NCBI GenBank assembly: GCA_900754775.1
Contig: CAAEDZ010000256.1
Span: 1 to 8,997, forward strand
DNA from: Clostridia bacterium
GTDB lineage: Bacteria > Bacillota_A > Clostridia > Christensenellales > Aristaeellaceae
Direction of reading: 5' to 3'
DNA: 8,997 bases
The position numbers and the translations under genes are program-made. This document shows positions 1 through 8,997 of this stretch, in pieces (the first letter of the stretch is position 1; every line of letters begins with the position of its first letter). The notes beneath the pieces are model-generated. The model did not search any database. It had not been told where the DNA came from and saw nothing but the letters and a program-made list of their open reading frames with translations.

Positions 1-2
1 CG

Positions 3-308
3 CGCGACATCGACACCGTGGTCACCGGCAAGCGCCTCGGCCACCCCGTGCGCTGCCTGAAAAACCCCTTCGCCCGCTCCTTTGGGCAGATGGAGTACGA
101 TTCCACGATCACCAACGAGGAGATTGAAGCATTCGGCGCCGGCTCGCTGCGCAAGGCGGCGGTCGAGGGCGATATGGAAAACGGCAGCATCATGTCCGGC
201 CAGATCGCCGCGCTGGTCAAGGAAGAACAGCCCGCCGCCCGGATCATCCGCGAGATGTTCGCGCAGGCGGAGCAACTGCTTGCGGAGGCCGCCAAATGGG
301 TAAAATAG
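3..308 (+). CDS. fabK: Enoyl-ACP reductase II (FabK), C-terminal fragment, 5' end outside window
   Basis: FabK is an FMN-dependent, NAD(P)H-using enoyl-ACP reductase that catalyses the last step of each elongation cycle in the cytoplasm. Only about 101 C-terminal residues are present; the frame is open from base 3 and ends at TAG 306-308. The fragment has the typical tail of the family: a TVVTGKRLGHPVR segment, then an EAFGAGSLRKAAVEGD segment, then ENGSIMSGQIAALVKEE, which align by recall with the C-terminus of streptococcal FabK. The FMN-binding barrel lies upstream and cannot be checked. The GTG at 18 is an internal Val codon, not a start. The gene overlaps fabD by 13 bases. FabK and the 2-nitropropane dioxygenase family share a fold, but position directly before fabD favours FabK. 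Confidence 0.93.
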   Translation, partial: RDIDTVVTGKRLGHPVRCLKNPFARSFGQMEYDSTITNEEIEAFGAGSLRKAAVEGDMENGSIMSGQIAALVKEEQPAARIIREMFAQAEQLLAEAAKWVK

Positions 309-1210
309 CGTTCGTCTTCGCCGGTCAGGGCGCGCAGTACGCGGGCATGGGCAGGGAGCTTTACGAGGCTTCCCCCGCCGCCCGCGCCGCCTTCGACCGC
401 GCCGAATCCCTGCGCCCCGGCACGCTGGAGATGTGCTTTTCCGGCCCCGCCGAGGCCCTGAGCGTCACCGCCAACACCCAGCCCTGCCTCTTTGCCATGG
501 ACTACGCCTGCGCCGCCGCCGCGCGCGAGGCGGGCGTTTCCCCGGACTGCGCGGCGGGCTTCTCGCTGGGCGAGGTGGCGGCCATGGCCTTCGCCGGCGT
601 CATGGACTTTGACGAGGCCTTCCGCTTCGTCATCAAGCGCGCCGAGGAGATGCAATCCTGCGCCGAAAAGCACCCCGGGGCCATGGGCGCGGTTCTGCGC
701 CTCACCCCCGCGCAGGTGGAGGACATCTGCCGCGCCTTCCCGGACAGGGCCTTCCCCGTCAACTACAACTGCCCCGGCCAGACGGTGGTCGCCTGCGCCG
801 TGGAAGTTTACGACGAGCTGGCCGCCAAAGTGACCGAGGCGCGCGGCCGCATGCTGCGCCTCAACGTCAGCGGCGCCTTCCACACCCCGTGGATGGGCGA
901 TGCCGCCGAGGCGCTGAGCGCCTATCTGGCAAACAAGCCCACGCGCGTTCCCGAACTGCCCCTCTACGCCAACGCCACCGCCCAGCCCTACGGGGATGAC
1001 GCGGCGCATCTTCTCAGCACGCAGGTCTGCCACCCGGTGCGCTGGCAGGAGAGCGTCGAGCGCATGGCCGAGGCGGGCGTGGATACCTTCATCGAGGTCG
1101 GCGCGGGCAAGACGCTCTCCGGCCTCATCCGCAAGACCATCCCCGGCGCGGCCATCTTCAACGTGGAAAAGCCGGAGGACCTGCAAAAACTTTCGGAGGT
1201 GCGCGCATGA
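296..1210 (+). CDS. fabD: Malonyl-CoA:ACP transacylase (FabD)
   Basis: FabD transfers the malonyl group from malonyl-CoA to the phosphopantetheine arm of acyl carrier protein, supplying the extender for FabF. The 304-residue product has the usual length. It opens with the FAGQGAQYAGMG motif (residues 8-19) and carries the nucleophile elbow GFSLGE with Ser90. An Arg at 115 sits where the substrate-carboxylate-binding arginine is expected, and the catalytic His196 lies in SGAFHTPWM. The GFSLGE form replaces the more common GHSLGE. The C-terminal FIEVGAGKTLSGLI segment is also characteristic. The ATG start is supported by GGAGG at 284-288, seven bases upstream, placed inside the end of fabK. The stop overlaps the fabG start as ATGA, so the two are translationally coupled. 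Confidence 0.97.
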   Translation: MGKIAFVFAGQGAQYAGMGRELYEASPAARAAFDRAESLRPGTLEMCFSGPAEALSVTANTQPCLFAMDYACAAAAREAGVSPDCAAGFSLGEVAAMAFAGVMDFDEAFRFVIKRAEEMQSCAEKHPGAMGAVLRLTPAQVEDICRAFPDRAFPVNYNCPGQTVVACAVEVYDELAAKVTEARGRMLRLNVSGAFHTPWMGDAAEALSAYLANKPTRVPELPLYANATAQPYGDDAAHLLSTQVCHPVRWQESVERMAEAGVDTFIEVGAGKTLSGLIRKTIPGAAIFNVEKPEDLQKLSEVRA

Positions 1211-1944
1211 ACGGCAGGATCGCCCTCGTCACCGGCGGCAGCCGCGGCATCGGCCGCGCCATCGCCCTGCAACTCGCCAAGGATGGCTGCGACGTGGCCA
1301 TCCTCTACGCCGGACGCAAGGAAGCGGCGGACGAGACGGTCGCGCTGCTTGAACAGACCGGCCACCGCGCCCTCGCCATCCAGTGCAACGTCGCCGACGG
1401 CGCGGCCGCCGAAGCGGCGGTCAAGGAAGTGGAGGCGCAGCTTGGCCCCATCGCGGTGCTGGTCAACAACGCCGGCATCGTGCGCGACGGCCTGGCCATG
1501 CGCATGTCCAGCGAGGACTTCCGCGCCGTGCTGGACGTCAACCTCACCGGCGCGTTCCACATGATCCGCGCCTGTCTTCCGCTCTTCATCCGCCGCCGCG
1601 CGGGGAGCATTGTCAACATCACCTCCGTTTCGGGGATGATGGGCAACCCCGGGCAGGCGAACTACGCCTCCAGCAAGGCGGGGCTCATCGGCCTGACCAA
1701 GACCATCGCCCGCGAGGTCGCCTCGCGCGGCATCACCGTCAACGCCGTGGCTCCGGGCTTCATTCAGACCGACATGACCGCCGGCATGAACGAGGCCGCC
1801 CTGCAAAAGGGCCTTGCCGCCGTGCCCATGGGTCGCATCGGCAAGCCGGAGGACGTGGCAAACGCCGTTTCCTTCCTCGCAAGCGACGCCGCCAGCTACA
1901 TCACCGGCTGCGTCCTCAAGGTGGACGGCGGCATGTACATCTGA
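1207..1944 (+). CDS. fabG: 3-oxoacyl-ACP reductase (FabG)
   Basis: FabG is an NADPH-dependent short-chain dehydrogenase/reductase that reduces 3-oxoacyl-ACP to 3-hydroxyacyl-ACP. The 245-residue protein has the Rossmann cofactor loop TGGSRGIG (residues 9-16), the NNAG motif (87-90), and the catalytic tetrad Asn112, Ser140, Tyr153 and Lys157 (YASSK). It ends with the VDGGMYI tail typical of FabG. The SDR family is large, but the location between fabD and fabF makes FabG secure. The ATG overlaps the fabD stop by four bases and has GGAGG at 1195-1199 seven bases upstream. A 39-bp gap with a small hairpin follows before fabF. Confidence 0.97.
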   Translation: MNGRIALVTGGSRGIGRAIALQLAKDGCDVAILYAGRKEAADETVALLEQTGHRALAIQCNVADGAAAEAAVKEVEAQLGPIAVLVNNAGIVRDGLAMRMSSEDFRAVLDVNLTGAFHMIRACLPLFIRRRAGSIVNITSVSGMMGNPGQANYASSKAGLIGLTKTIAREVASRGITVNAVAPGFIQTDMTAGMNEAALQKGLAAVPMGRIGKPEDVANAVSFLASDAASYITGCVLKVDGGMYI

Positions 1945-1966
1945 GCGCTCTGCCCCGGCAAAGCGC
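1945..1966 (+). other. Small RNA hairpin in the fabG-fabF gap
   Basis: Directly after the fabG stop, GCGCT (1945-1949) can pair with AGCGC (1962-1966). After one C/A mismatch, TGC (1951-1953) pairs with GCA (1958-1960 region, GGCA), leaving a short C-rich loop. The structure ends five bases before the fabF Shine-Dalgarno. There is no following T-tract, so it is not an intrinsic terminator. It may be an mRNA processing or translation-tuning element, but in DNA this GC-rich such pairings also arise by chance. Confidence 0.35.
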
Positions 1967-1983
1967 CCCTCAGGAGGAAAACA

Positions 1984-3212
<1,229 letters not shown>

Positions 3213-3216
<4 letters not shown>

Positions 3217-3671
3217 ACATAAAGCAGATTCGGGAACTTGCGCAGATCGCCGCGGAGAACGGCCTCAGCGCCATCGAGATCGCCGAGGGCGAGAACCGCG
3301 TGCGCATCGAGCGCACCGCGGCAACCCCTGCCGCCATTCCCACCGTTATCTCCATGCCGTCCGCCGCGCCTGTGGCCGCGCCCGCAGCTCCCGCGCCCGC
3401 TCCGGCGGCGGAGGAGACGAATGTGGACTTCAACCGCACGCGCGAGATCAAAAGCCCCATGGTCGGCGTCTTCTACGCCGCGCCCTCGCCGGACGCCAAG
3501 CCCTTTGTGGAAGTCGGCTCCAAGGTGAAAAAGGGCGACATCGTCTGCATCGTCGAGGCCATGAAGCTGATGAACGAGATATCCGCCGAATTCGATGGCG
3601 AAGTGGTGGACATTTGCGTCCACAACGGCGACGTGGTCGAATACGGCCAGACGCTCTTCAAGCTTTGCTGA
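3213..3671 (+). CDS. accB: Biotin carboxyl carrier protein of acetyl-CoA carboxylase (AccB/BCCP)
   Basis: AccB carries the biotin that shuttles carboxyl groups from AccC to the AccA/AccD transferase. From ATG 3213 the protein is 152 residues. Residues 1-32 form the N-terminal region typical of BCCP ([17 protein letters not shown]). A flexible Ala/Pro-rich linker spans about 37-67. The biotinyl domain occupies about 78-152, with the biotinylation motif EAMKLMNEI and target Lys118. The in-frame sequence continues open upstream to 3024, but that stretch lies in fabF and lacks BCCP similarity. GGAGG at 3203-3207 and the ATGA overlap with fabF fix the start at 3213. A BirA-type ligase would be needed and is not in the window. 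Confidence 0.96.
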
Positions 3672-3685
3672 GGGAGGCAAGCGCC

Positions 3686-4096
3686 ATGAACAGAGAAGAG
3701 ATCATGCAGATCCTGCCCCATCGCGGCAGTATGCTGCTTCTGGACGAGGCCTGGCTGGGCGAGGACGGCGCGGCCCACGGCAAGTACACCGCCCGCGGCG
3801 ACGAGTGGTTCTTCGACGGCCACTTTCCCGGAAACCCGGTGATGCCCGGCGTGGTGCAGTGCGAGATCATCGCCCAGGCCAGTTGCGTGCTCTTTGCCGA
3901 AAAGATGCAGGGCAAGACCGCCTACTACGCCGGCATCGACAAGGTGCGCTTCCGCCGCATGGTGCGCCCCGGCGACACTTTGGAGATCACCTCCACGCTG
4001 CTTCGCAGCAAGCTCAACGTCTACGTCGTCAAGGGCGAGGCGCGCGTGGATGGCCAGGTGTGCGCCTCGGGCGAGTTCTCCTTCATCATCCCGTAA
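3686..4096 (+). CDS. fabZ: 3-hydroxyacyl-ACP dehydratase (FabZ)
   Basis: FabZ removes water from 3-hydroxyacyl-ACP to give trans-2-enoyl-ACP, the substrate of FabK. The 136-residue hot-dog-fold protein begins with an ILPHRGSMLLLDE segment typical of FabZ. It contains the active-site region GHFPGNPVMPGVVQCEIIAQ, with catalytic His46 and Glu60. The GVVQCEIIAQ form differs slightly from the usual GVLIIEAMAQ, but the catalytic pair is kept. GGGAGG at 3672-3677 precedes the ATG by eight bases. The gene starts 14 bases after accB, so the two are probably coupled. FabA is unlikely because the protein is short and lies in a Bacillota-type operon. A 48-bp gap follows. Confidence 0.95.
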   Translation: MNREEIMQILPHRGSMLLLDEAWLGEDGAAHGKYTARGDEWFFDGHFPGNPVMPGVVQCEIIAQASCVLFAEKMQGKTAYYAGIDKVRFRRMVRPGDTLEITSTLLRSKLNVYVVKGEARVDGQVCASGEFSFIIP

Positions 4097-4111
4097 GAGC
4101 GCCATTCGACC

Positions 4112-4129
4112 CGCCGGAGTCCCCCGGCG
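4112..4129 (+). other. Hairpin immediately upstream of the accC Shine-Dalgarno
   Basis: CGCCGG (4112-4117) is perfectly complementary to CCGGCG (4124-4129) with a 6-base loop. The stem ends two bases before AGGAGG (4132-4137). There is no T-tract, so it is not a terminator. Its position between the end of fabZ and the TTG-initiated accC suggests a possible effect on accC translation or on mRNA processing between the fab and acc blocks. This is inference, and GC-rich sequence makes short stems common. Confidence 0.4.
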
Positions 4130-4144
4130 ACAGGAGGCTTAAAC

Positions 4145-5476
<1,332 letters not shown>

Positions 5477-5479
5477 GCG

Positions 5480-6346
5480 ATGCTCACCAGAAACCTCTTC
5501 CGCCGCCCGCGCATCAAATTGGAAGACACGGGCGACACGCAGGCCCAGCGTCCGGAGATCCCCGAGGAGCTCTACACCGCCTGCCCGGTCTGCAAGGCCA
5601 TGAGCGCGGCGGACGAACTGCGCAAAAACGCCAGCGTCTGCCCCAAGTGCGGCCACCACTTTCGCATCAGCGCCCGCCGCCGCGTGGAACTGTTCTGCGA
5701 TGAGGGCACCTTTGAAGAAATGTGGGCCACGCTGCACGGCGGCGATCCCATCGGCTTTCCTGGCTACGATAAAAAGCTCGCCCATGCCCGCGAACAGTCC
5801 GGCGAGGTCGAGGCCGTGGTCACCGGCGAATGCCAGATCGGCGGCGAGCGCGCCTGCGCCTTTTTCATGGAGCCGTCGTTCATGATGGCCTCCATGGGCA
5901 CGGCCGTGGGCGAAAAGATCACCCGCCTGTTTGAGTACGCGCGGGAAAAGAGCCTGCCTGTGGTCGGCTTCTGCGCCTCGGGCGGTGCGCGCATGCAGGA
6001 GGGCATCCTGTCGCTGATGCAAATGGCCAAGACCACCGGCGCCGTCAAGCGCCACTCGGACGCAGGCAACCTCTTCATCGCCGTACTCACCGACCCCACC
6101 ACCGGCGGCGTGGACGCCAGCTTCGCCATGGAGGGCGACATCACCATCGCCGAGCCGAACGCCCTCATCGGCTTTGCCGGTCCGCGCGTCATCGAGCAGA
6201 CCATCCGCCAGAAACTGGCCCCCGGCTTCCAGCGCTCGGAATTTCTGCTGGAAAAGGGCTTTGTGGACATGATCTCTGACCGGCGGGAGCTGAAGGAGCG
6301 CCTCACGGCCCTTCTGCGCCTGCATCGAAAGGGGGCGCAGGCGTGA
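5480..6346 (+). CDS. accD: Acetyl-CoA carboxylase, carboxyltransferase beta subunit (AccD)
   Basis: AccD, with AccA, transfers the carboxyl group from carboxybiotin to acetyl-CoA to form malonyl-CoA. The 288-residue protein carries the N-terminal four-cysteine zinc ribbon (Cys35, Cys38, Cys54, Cys57; CPVC and CPKC). A crotonase-type carboxyltransferase domain follows, with [20 protein letters not shown] (165-184), the [13 protein letters not shown] segment (205-217) and [16 protein letters not shown] (228-243). All of these match the E. coli family signature closely. GGGAGG at 5468-5473 overlaps the end of accC and sits six bases before ATG 5480. The stop overlaps the accA start as GTGA, fitting balanced synthesis of the alpha and beta subunits. 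Confidence 0.97.
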   Translation: MLTRNLFRRPRIKLEDTGDTQAQRPEIPEELYTACPVCKAMSAADELRKNASVCPKCGHHFRISARRRVELFCDEGTFEEMWATLHGGDPIGFPGYDKKLAHAREQSGEVEAVVTGECQIGGERACAFFMEPSFMMASMGTAVGEKITRLFEYAREKSLPVVGFCASGGARMQEGILSLMQMAKTTGAVKRHSDAGNLFIAVLTDPTTGGVDASFAMEGDITIAEPNALIGFAGPRVIEQTIRQKLAPGFQRSEFLLEKGFVDMISDRRELKERLTALLRLHRKGAQA

Positions 6347-7122
6347 AAGCATACGATTGCGTACAGGCGTCGCGCGCCAAGGGCCGTCCGACGGCGCTTT
6401 CCTACATCGGCGCGATGATCGACGGTTTTGTGGAGATGCACGGCGACCGCCGCTTTGCCGACGACCCCGCCGTGGTGGCCGGCATCGGCTACTTGAATGG
6501 CATGCCTGTCACCGTGGTGGGCATCGAAAAGGGCGGAGACACCGCCGACAAGGTGCGCCGCAACTTCGGCTCCGCCAACCCCGAGGGCTACCGCAAGGCC
6601 CTCAGGCAGATCAAACTCGCCGAGAAGTTCCACCGCCCGGTCTTGTGTCTGGTGGACACCTCCGGCGCCTACTGCGGCGTCGGCGCCGAGGAGCGCGGCC
6701 AGGGCGAGGCCATCGCCGAAAACATGTATGAGATGATGACGGCAAAGACGCCCATCCTCAGCATCGTCATCGGCGAGGGCGGCAGCGGCGGCGCGCTGGC
6801 GCTGGCCGTGGCCGACGAAGTATGGATGCTCGAGGACGCCTACTATTCAGTCATCTCGCCCGAGGGCGCGGCCAGCATCCTCTGGAAGGACGCCAAACGC
6901 GCCAAGGAGGCAGCCGAGAGCCTGCGGCTCACCGCACAGGACCTTTACGACCTCGGCGTCATTGAAAACATCATTCCCGCCGCCCAGACGCGGGAGGCGG
7001 GCATGCCGCGCCTCAAACAGGCGCTTTCCGAGGCATTTTCGCGCCGCGCGGCGCTGGATACGGCCACATTGCTTGAACAGCGCTACCGCAAATTCCGCGG
7101 CATAGGGGGTGGGGAAGCATGA
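6343..7122 (+). CDS. accA: Acetyl-CoA carboxylase, carboxyltransferase alpha subunit (AccA), GTG start
   Basis: AccA is the partner of AccD in the carboxyltransferase. The 259-residue protein is about 60 residues shorter than E. coli AccA (319), because the N-terminal helical extension is missing. It begins just before the conserved [21 protein letters not shown] region. The core motifs are intact: [17 protein letters not shown] (72-88), [16 protein letters not shown] (105-120; E. coli has Pro at the Ser and Cys positions), the oxyanion-hole glycines GEGGSGGAL (144-152), and [14 protein letters not shown] (168-181). The start is GTG at 6343, overlapping the accD stop, with AAAGGGGG at 6328-6335. 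The stop in turn overlaps the degV start as ATGA. Confidence 0.96.
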   Translation: MKAYDCVQASRAKGRPTALSYIGAMIDGFVEMHGDRRFADDPAVVAGIGYLNGMPVTVVGIEKGGDTADKVRRNFGSANPEGYRKALRQIKLAEKFHRPVLCLVDTSGAYCGVGAEERGQGEAIAENMYEMMTAKTPILSIVIGEGGSGGALALAVADEVWMLEDAYYSVISPEGAASILWKDAKRAKEAAESLRLTAQDLYDLGVIENIIPAAQTREAGMPRLKQALSEAFSRRAALDTATLLEQRYRKFRGIGGGEA

Positions 7123-7940
7123 TCGCCATCGTGACCGACAGCACGGCCTATCTGACCCATGAGGAGGCAGTGGAACTGGGCGTGGTCATCGTACCCATGA
7201 GCTATTCCTTCGGGAAGGACATGAGCCTCAACGAGGGCTGCATCGAAAACGACGAACACGCCGAGCGCCAGGTGGCCGAGGGCATCGACCATGTGCATAC
7301 TTCGCAGGCGACGCTGGCGGGCTTCCTCAACGCCTTCCAGCGCCTGCGCCGCGCCGGCTACGAAGTGCTGTGCATCACCATCTCCTCGCGCCTGAGCGGC
7401 ACCTACGCCAACGCAGTATTGGCCGCCAGGGAGCTGGGCGGCAGCCACATCGAGGTGGTCGATTCGCTCACCACCTGTTCCGGCCTCTATCTGCTCATCC
7501 GCGAAGCGAGAAAGCGCATCCGCGAGGGTGCGAAGCTCCCGACCGTCGCCAAGGAGCTGGGCGAACTGCGCAAGCGCGTGCGCATGCGCTTTTCCGTGGA
7601 CGATATGGCCCCCCTGCGCCGCAGCGGGCGCCTGGGCAATGTGCGCATGTCCATCTCCACGGTGCTGAACATCAAGCCCATTCTGGAACTCAAGGACGGG
7701 GCCATCGTCTCCGTCTCTCTGGCGCGCGGCCGCGTGGAGCAGACGCGAAGGCTATGCGCCTTCTGCGAGGGCGTGGAGGGCGAGATCGTCGTCAACAGCT
7801 TCCTCGCCGACGAGGCCGCCGCGCGCCTTGCCGTGCAATTGGCCGGCGACACGCGCGAAGTGGAGCGCCGCCGCGTCGGCCCGGTGCTGGGCGCGCACCT
7901 GGGCGCGGGCTGTCTGGGCGTGTGCTACATCGAGCGCTGA
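7119..7940 (+). CDS. DegV family fatty-acid-binding protein (FakB-like)
   Basis: DegV proteins bind a single fatty acid. In FakA/FakB systems they present it to the kinase FakA for phosphorylation and entry into phospholipid synthesis. The 273-residue length is typical. The sequence shows the N-terminal [17 protein letters not shown] (60-65), the [12 protein letters not shown] loop (88-99), VVDS (113-116), [15 protein letters not shown] (159-173), and the C-terminal [14 protein letters not shown] (254-267) with His260. That last motif is usually GxHxGPGA; here the Pro is Ala. Thr/Ser near 61-62, Ser90 and His260 are in positions expected to hold the fatty-acid carboxylate. The ATG overlaps the accA stop by four bases, so it is translated with the carboxylase. 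No fakA is visible. The ligand and whether it works with a kinase are unknown. Confidence 0.9.
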   Translation: MIAIVTDSTAYLTHEEAVELGVVIVPMSYSFGKDMSLNEGCIENDEHAERQVAEGIDHVHTSQATLAGFLNAFQRLRRAGYEVLCITISSRLSGTYANAVLAARELGGSHIEVVDSLTTCSGLYLLIREARKRIREGAKLPTVAKELGELRKRVRMRFSVDDMAPLRRSGRLGNVRMSISTVLNIKPILELKDGAIVSVSLARGRVEQTRRLCAFCEGVEGEIVVNSFLADEAAARLAVQLAGDTREVERRRVGPVLGAHLGAGCLGVCYIER

Positions 7941-7956
7941 CAAAGACCGATACTTT

Positions 7957-7990
7957 GGGCGGGAGCCGAACGGTTCCCGCTCGTTTTTTT
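7957..7990 (+). terminator. Rho-independent terminator after degV
   Basis: The 5' arm GGGCGGGAGCC (7957-7967) pairs with GGTTCCCGCTC (7972-7982), giving about 11 pairs with two G-T wobbles and a GAAC-type tight loop. A run of seven T follows at 7984-7990. The T-tract is only on the + strand side, so it is directional and ends the fab/acc/degV operon. A weaker 5-bp hairpin, CAAAG (7941-7945) with CTTTG (7953-7957), sits just ahead and shares one base with it. Confidence 0.92.
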
Positions 7991-8000
7991 GTGCAATGTA

Positions 8001-8029
8001 TGGAGATTTGCTGATACATTCTTTGTAAA
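8001..8029 (+). promoter_or_regulatory. Possible sigma-70-type promoter for the binding-protein gene
   Basis: TGGAGA (8001-8006) and TGTAAA (8024-8029) each match the -35 and -10 consensus at four of six positions, separated by 17 bases. They lie in the AT-richest part of the window, just after the operon terminator and about 70 bases before the start codon. Some promoter is expected here because of the terminator. This particular pair is a weak guess, and TTGTGC (7989-7994) with TACATT (8015-8020) is a poorer-spaced alternative. Confidence 0.3.
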
Positions 8030-8052
8030 TTGCTTGTTCGCTCCCCTGTGTT

Positions 8053-8064
8053 GCATTGCAATGC
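8053..8064. promoter_or_regulatory. Perfect 12-bp palindrome, possible operator
   Basis: GCATTGCAATGC reads identically on both strands. It lies 35 bases before the start codon and downstream of the possible promoter, where a repressor site or the base of a leader hairpin could sit. A GCAATG half-site recurs at 7993-7998, 65 bases upstream. I cannot assign it to a known regulator. Six-base arms without a spacer make a poor RNA hairpin, so a dimeric DNA-binding protein is the likelier reading if it is functional. Confidence 0.35.
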
Positions 8065-8099
8065 GGCACGGCAATTTCGTGGCGGAAGGAGCCGAAAGC

Positions 8100-8891
8100 A
8101 TGAGAGTATTGGCGAAACTTGGCAAGGCGAGCCTCTGCGCGCTGCTGGTGTTGGCGCTGCTGGGTGCGGCTGCAGGCGCGGAGACGCTGCGCGTCGGCGT
8201 GCGCGATGACATCATCAACTTTGGTTTCTACAACGAGACGACCGGCAAGTACTATGGCCTTGAGATCGACTTGGCCGCCGAGCTTGCCCAGCGCATCGGC
8301 TGCGATGGCGTGGAGTACATCACCGTCACGCCCGACACCCGCAAGGATATGCTCCTGAACGGCGAGGTGGACGTCGTCATCGCCACGTACTCCATCGCCG
8401 AGAGTCGCGAGGAAAACTTCGACTTCTCCGCCCCCTATTATGAAGATGACACCATCATCATGGTGGAAAAGTCCACCCTCTTTGGCAGCATCCGCGACCT
8501 GAAGGACAAGAACATCGGCATCGTCAACGGCACCAACGCCGGCCCGCTGCTGGCGCAGAAGCTCTACGACGAGGGCATCATCACCGACGTGGTGGTGGAA
8601 AACACCGACACCTTCACCCAGTACGAGGGCGCCTACGTTACCAAGACCGAGCGCTATGAGGACCTCGACGCCCTGCTGGAGACCGGCGAGATCGACGCCG
8701 CCTGCATGGACGCCTGTATCGCCCAGACCTACATGAACGACCAGCGCATGTTCCTCGATCTCTCCATCGCCCATCAGGAATACGGCGTGGCCACGGTGAA
8801 GGATTCCGCCCTCAGCGCGCCCGTCGCCGAGGCCGTGCAGGCCATGCTCGACGATGGCACCATCGACCGTCTCATCGACAAGTGGAACTAG
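8100..8891 (+). CDS. Periplasmic-type solute-binding protein, amino-acid family (SBP_bac_3)
   Basis: The 263-residue product is a type 2 periplasmic-binding-protein fold, the family that captures polar amino acids for ABC transporters or sensors. Residues 1-27 form a signal peptide: basic start, hydrophobic core about 12-22, and an AGA cleavage site before Glu28. No lipobox cysteine is present at the cleavage site; Cys13 lies before the hydrophobic core. Family motifs include YYGLEIDLAAELAQRIG (51-67), GEVDVVIATYSIAESRE (88-104) and FDFSAPYY (107-114). By analogy with LAO-binding protein, Arg103, Thr145 and Asp205 could hold an alpha-amino acid. AAGGAG at 8086-8091 selects ATG 8100 over in-frame upstream codons from 7989, which lie in leader sequence. 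No permease or ATPase is visible. A membrane protein starts 15 bases downstream. Confidence 0.87.
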   Translation: MRVLAKLGKASLCALLVLALLGAAAGAETLRVGVRDDIINFGFYNETTGKYYGLEIDLAAELAQRIGCDGVEYITVTPDTRKDMLLNGEVDVVIATYSIAESREENFDFSAPYYEDDTIIMVEKSTLFGSIRDLKDKNIGIVNGTNAGPLLAQKLYDEGIITDVVVENTDTFTQYEGAYVTKTERYEDLDALLETGEIDAACMDACIAQTYMNDQRMFLDLSIAHQEYGVATVKDSALSAPVAEAVQAMLDDGTIDRLIDKWN

Positions 8892-8906
8892 AAAGGGGGA
8901 GCGAGC

Positions 8907-8997
8907 GTGACCGCGAGACTGAAGCGCAAAGCGGCGATCATGATCGTCGTGGAACTGATCTTTCTTTCCCTGGTCGGCGTGCTGCTGACCAATATGC
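8907..8997 (+). CDS. Start of a membrane-anchored protein, 3' end outside window
   Basis: Thirty codons are open from GTG 8907 to the window edge, with GGGGAG at 8896-8901 five bases upstream. The peptide starts with a basic stretch (TARLKRK) followed by about 20 hydrophobic residues (AIMIVVELIFLSLVGVLLTN), giving one probable N-terminal membrane segment with the N-terminus inside. It starts 15 bases after the solute-binding protein and is probably in the same operon. The short basic lead into a single helix looks more like a sensor kinase, diguanylate cyclase or similar signalling protein than an ABC permease, but too little is visible to name a family. Confidence 0.6.
   Translation, partial: MTARLKRKAAIMIVVELIFLSLVGVLLTNM

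Noticed and set aside
4112..4129. Hairpin before accC read as a transcription terminator
   Set aside because: No T-tract follows, and accC is needed with the rest of the pathway.
7989..8099. Upstream GTG start adding 37 residues to the solute-binding protein
   Set aside because: It would begin in the terminator T-tract and put non-signal sequence ahead of a clear signal peptide. AAGGAG at 8086-8091 supports ATG 8100.
7752..8774. A 340-codon minus-strand frame spanning the degV-binding protein junction
   Set aside because: It crosses the terminator and is opposite two convincing genes. Its composition is that of a shadow frame.

Overview
The window carries the 3' part of a type II fatty-acid synthesis operon, all on the + strand, from a high-GC bacterium. 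By eye, third codon positions are mostly G or C. Several features point to a GC-rich Bacillota of the class Clostridia: strong GGAGG ribosome-binding sites, a FabK-type enoyl reductase, separate AccD and AccA with a short AccA, and a DegV protein. An order such as Christensenellales or Oscillospirales is possible but only a guess. The gene order fabK-fabD-fabG-fabF-accB-fabZ-accC-accD-accA matches the well-known Streptococcus pneumoniae fab cluster. The usual 5' members (a fabT-like regulator, fabH, acpP) would lie upstream and are not visible.

Layout: 1-308 is the C-terminal end of fabK. From 296 to 7122, fabD, fabG, fabF, accB, fabZ, accC, accD and accA follow with almost no spacers. A degV-family gene (7119-7940) overlaps accA by 4 bases and closes the operon. 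A strong intrinsic terminator lies at 7957-7990. The only sizeable non-coding stretch (7941-8099, 159 bp) is AT-richer than the rest and holds the terminator, a possible promoter and a perfect 12-bp palindrome. A secreted or anchored amino-acid-type solute-binding protein (8100-8891) follows. Fifteen bases later comes the start of a membrane protein that runs off the window (8907 onward).

How the genes work together: AccC carboxylates biotin carried on AccB, and AccD/AccA transfer the carboxyl group to acetyl-CoA to give malonyl-CoA. FabD moves the malonyl group to acyl carrier protein. FabF condenses, FabG reduces, FabZ dehydrates and FabK completes the elongation cycle. DegV proteins bind fatty acids, so the last gene plausibly links the pathway to handling of free or exogenous fatty acids.

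Translation falls into three tightly coupled blocks: fabK-fabD-fabG, fabF-accB-fabZ and accC-accD-accA-degV. They are separated by two short gaps (39 and 48 bp), each with a small GC hairpin just before a strong Shine-Dalgarno. I see no mobile element, CRISPR array, tRNA or rRNA, and no clearly new biological system. The more interesting points are the coupled degV, the two inter-block hairpins, and the lipobox-less binding protein paired with a membrane protein.
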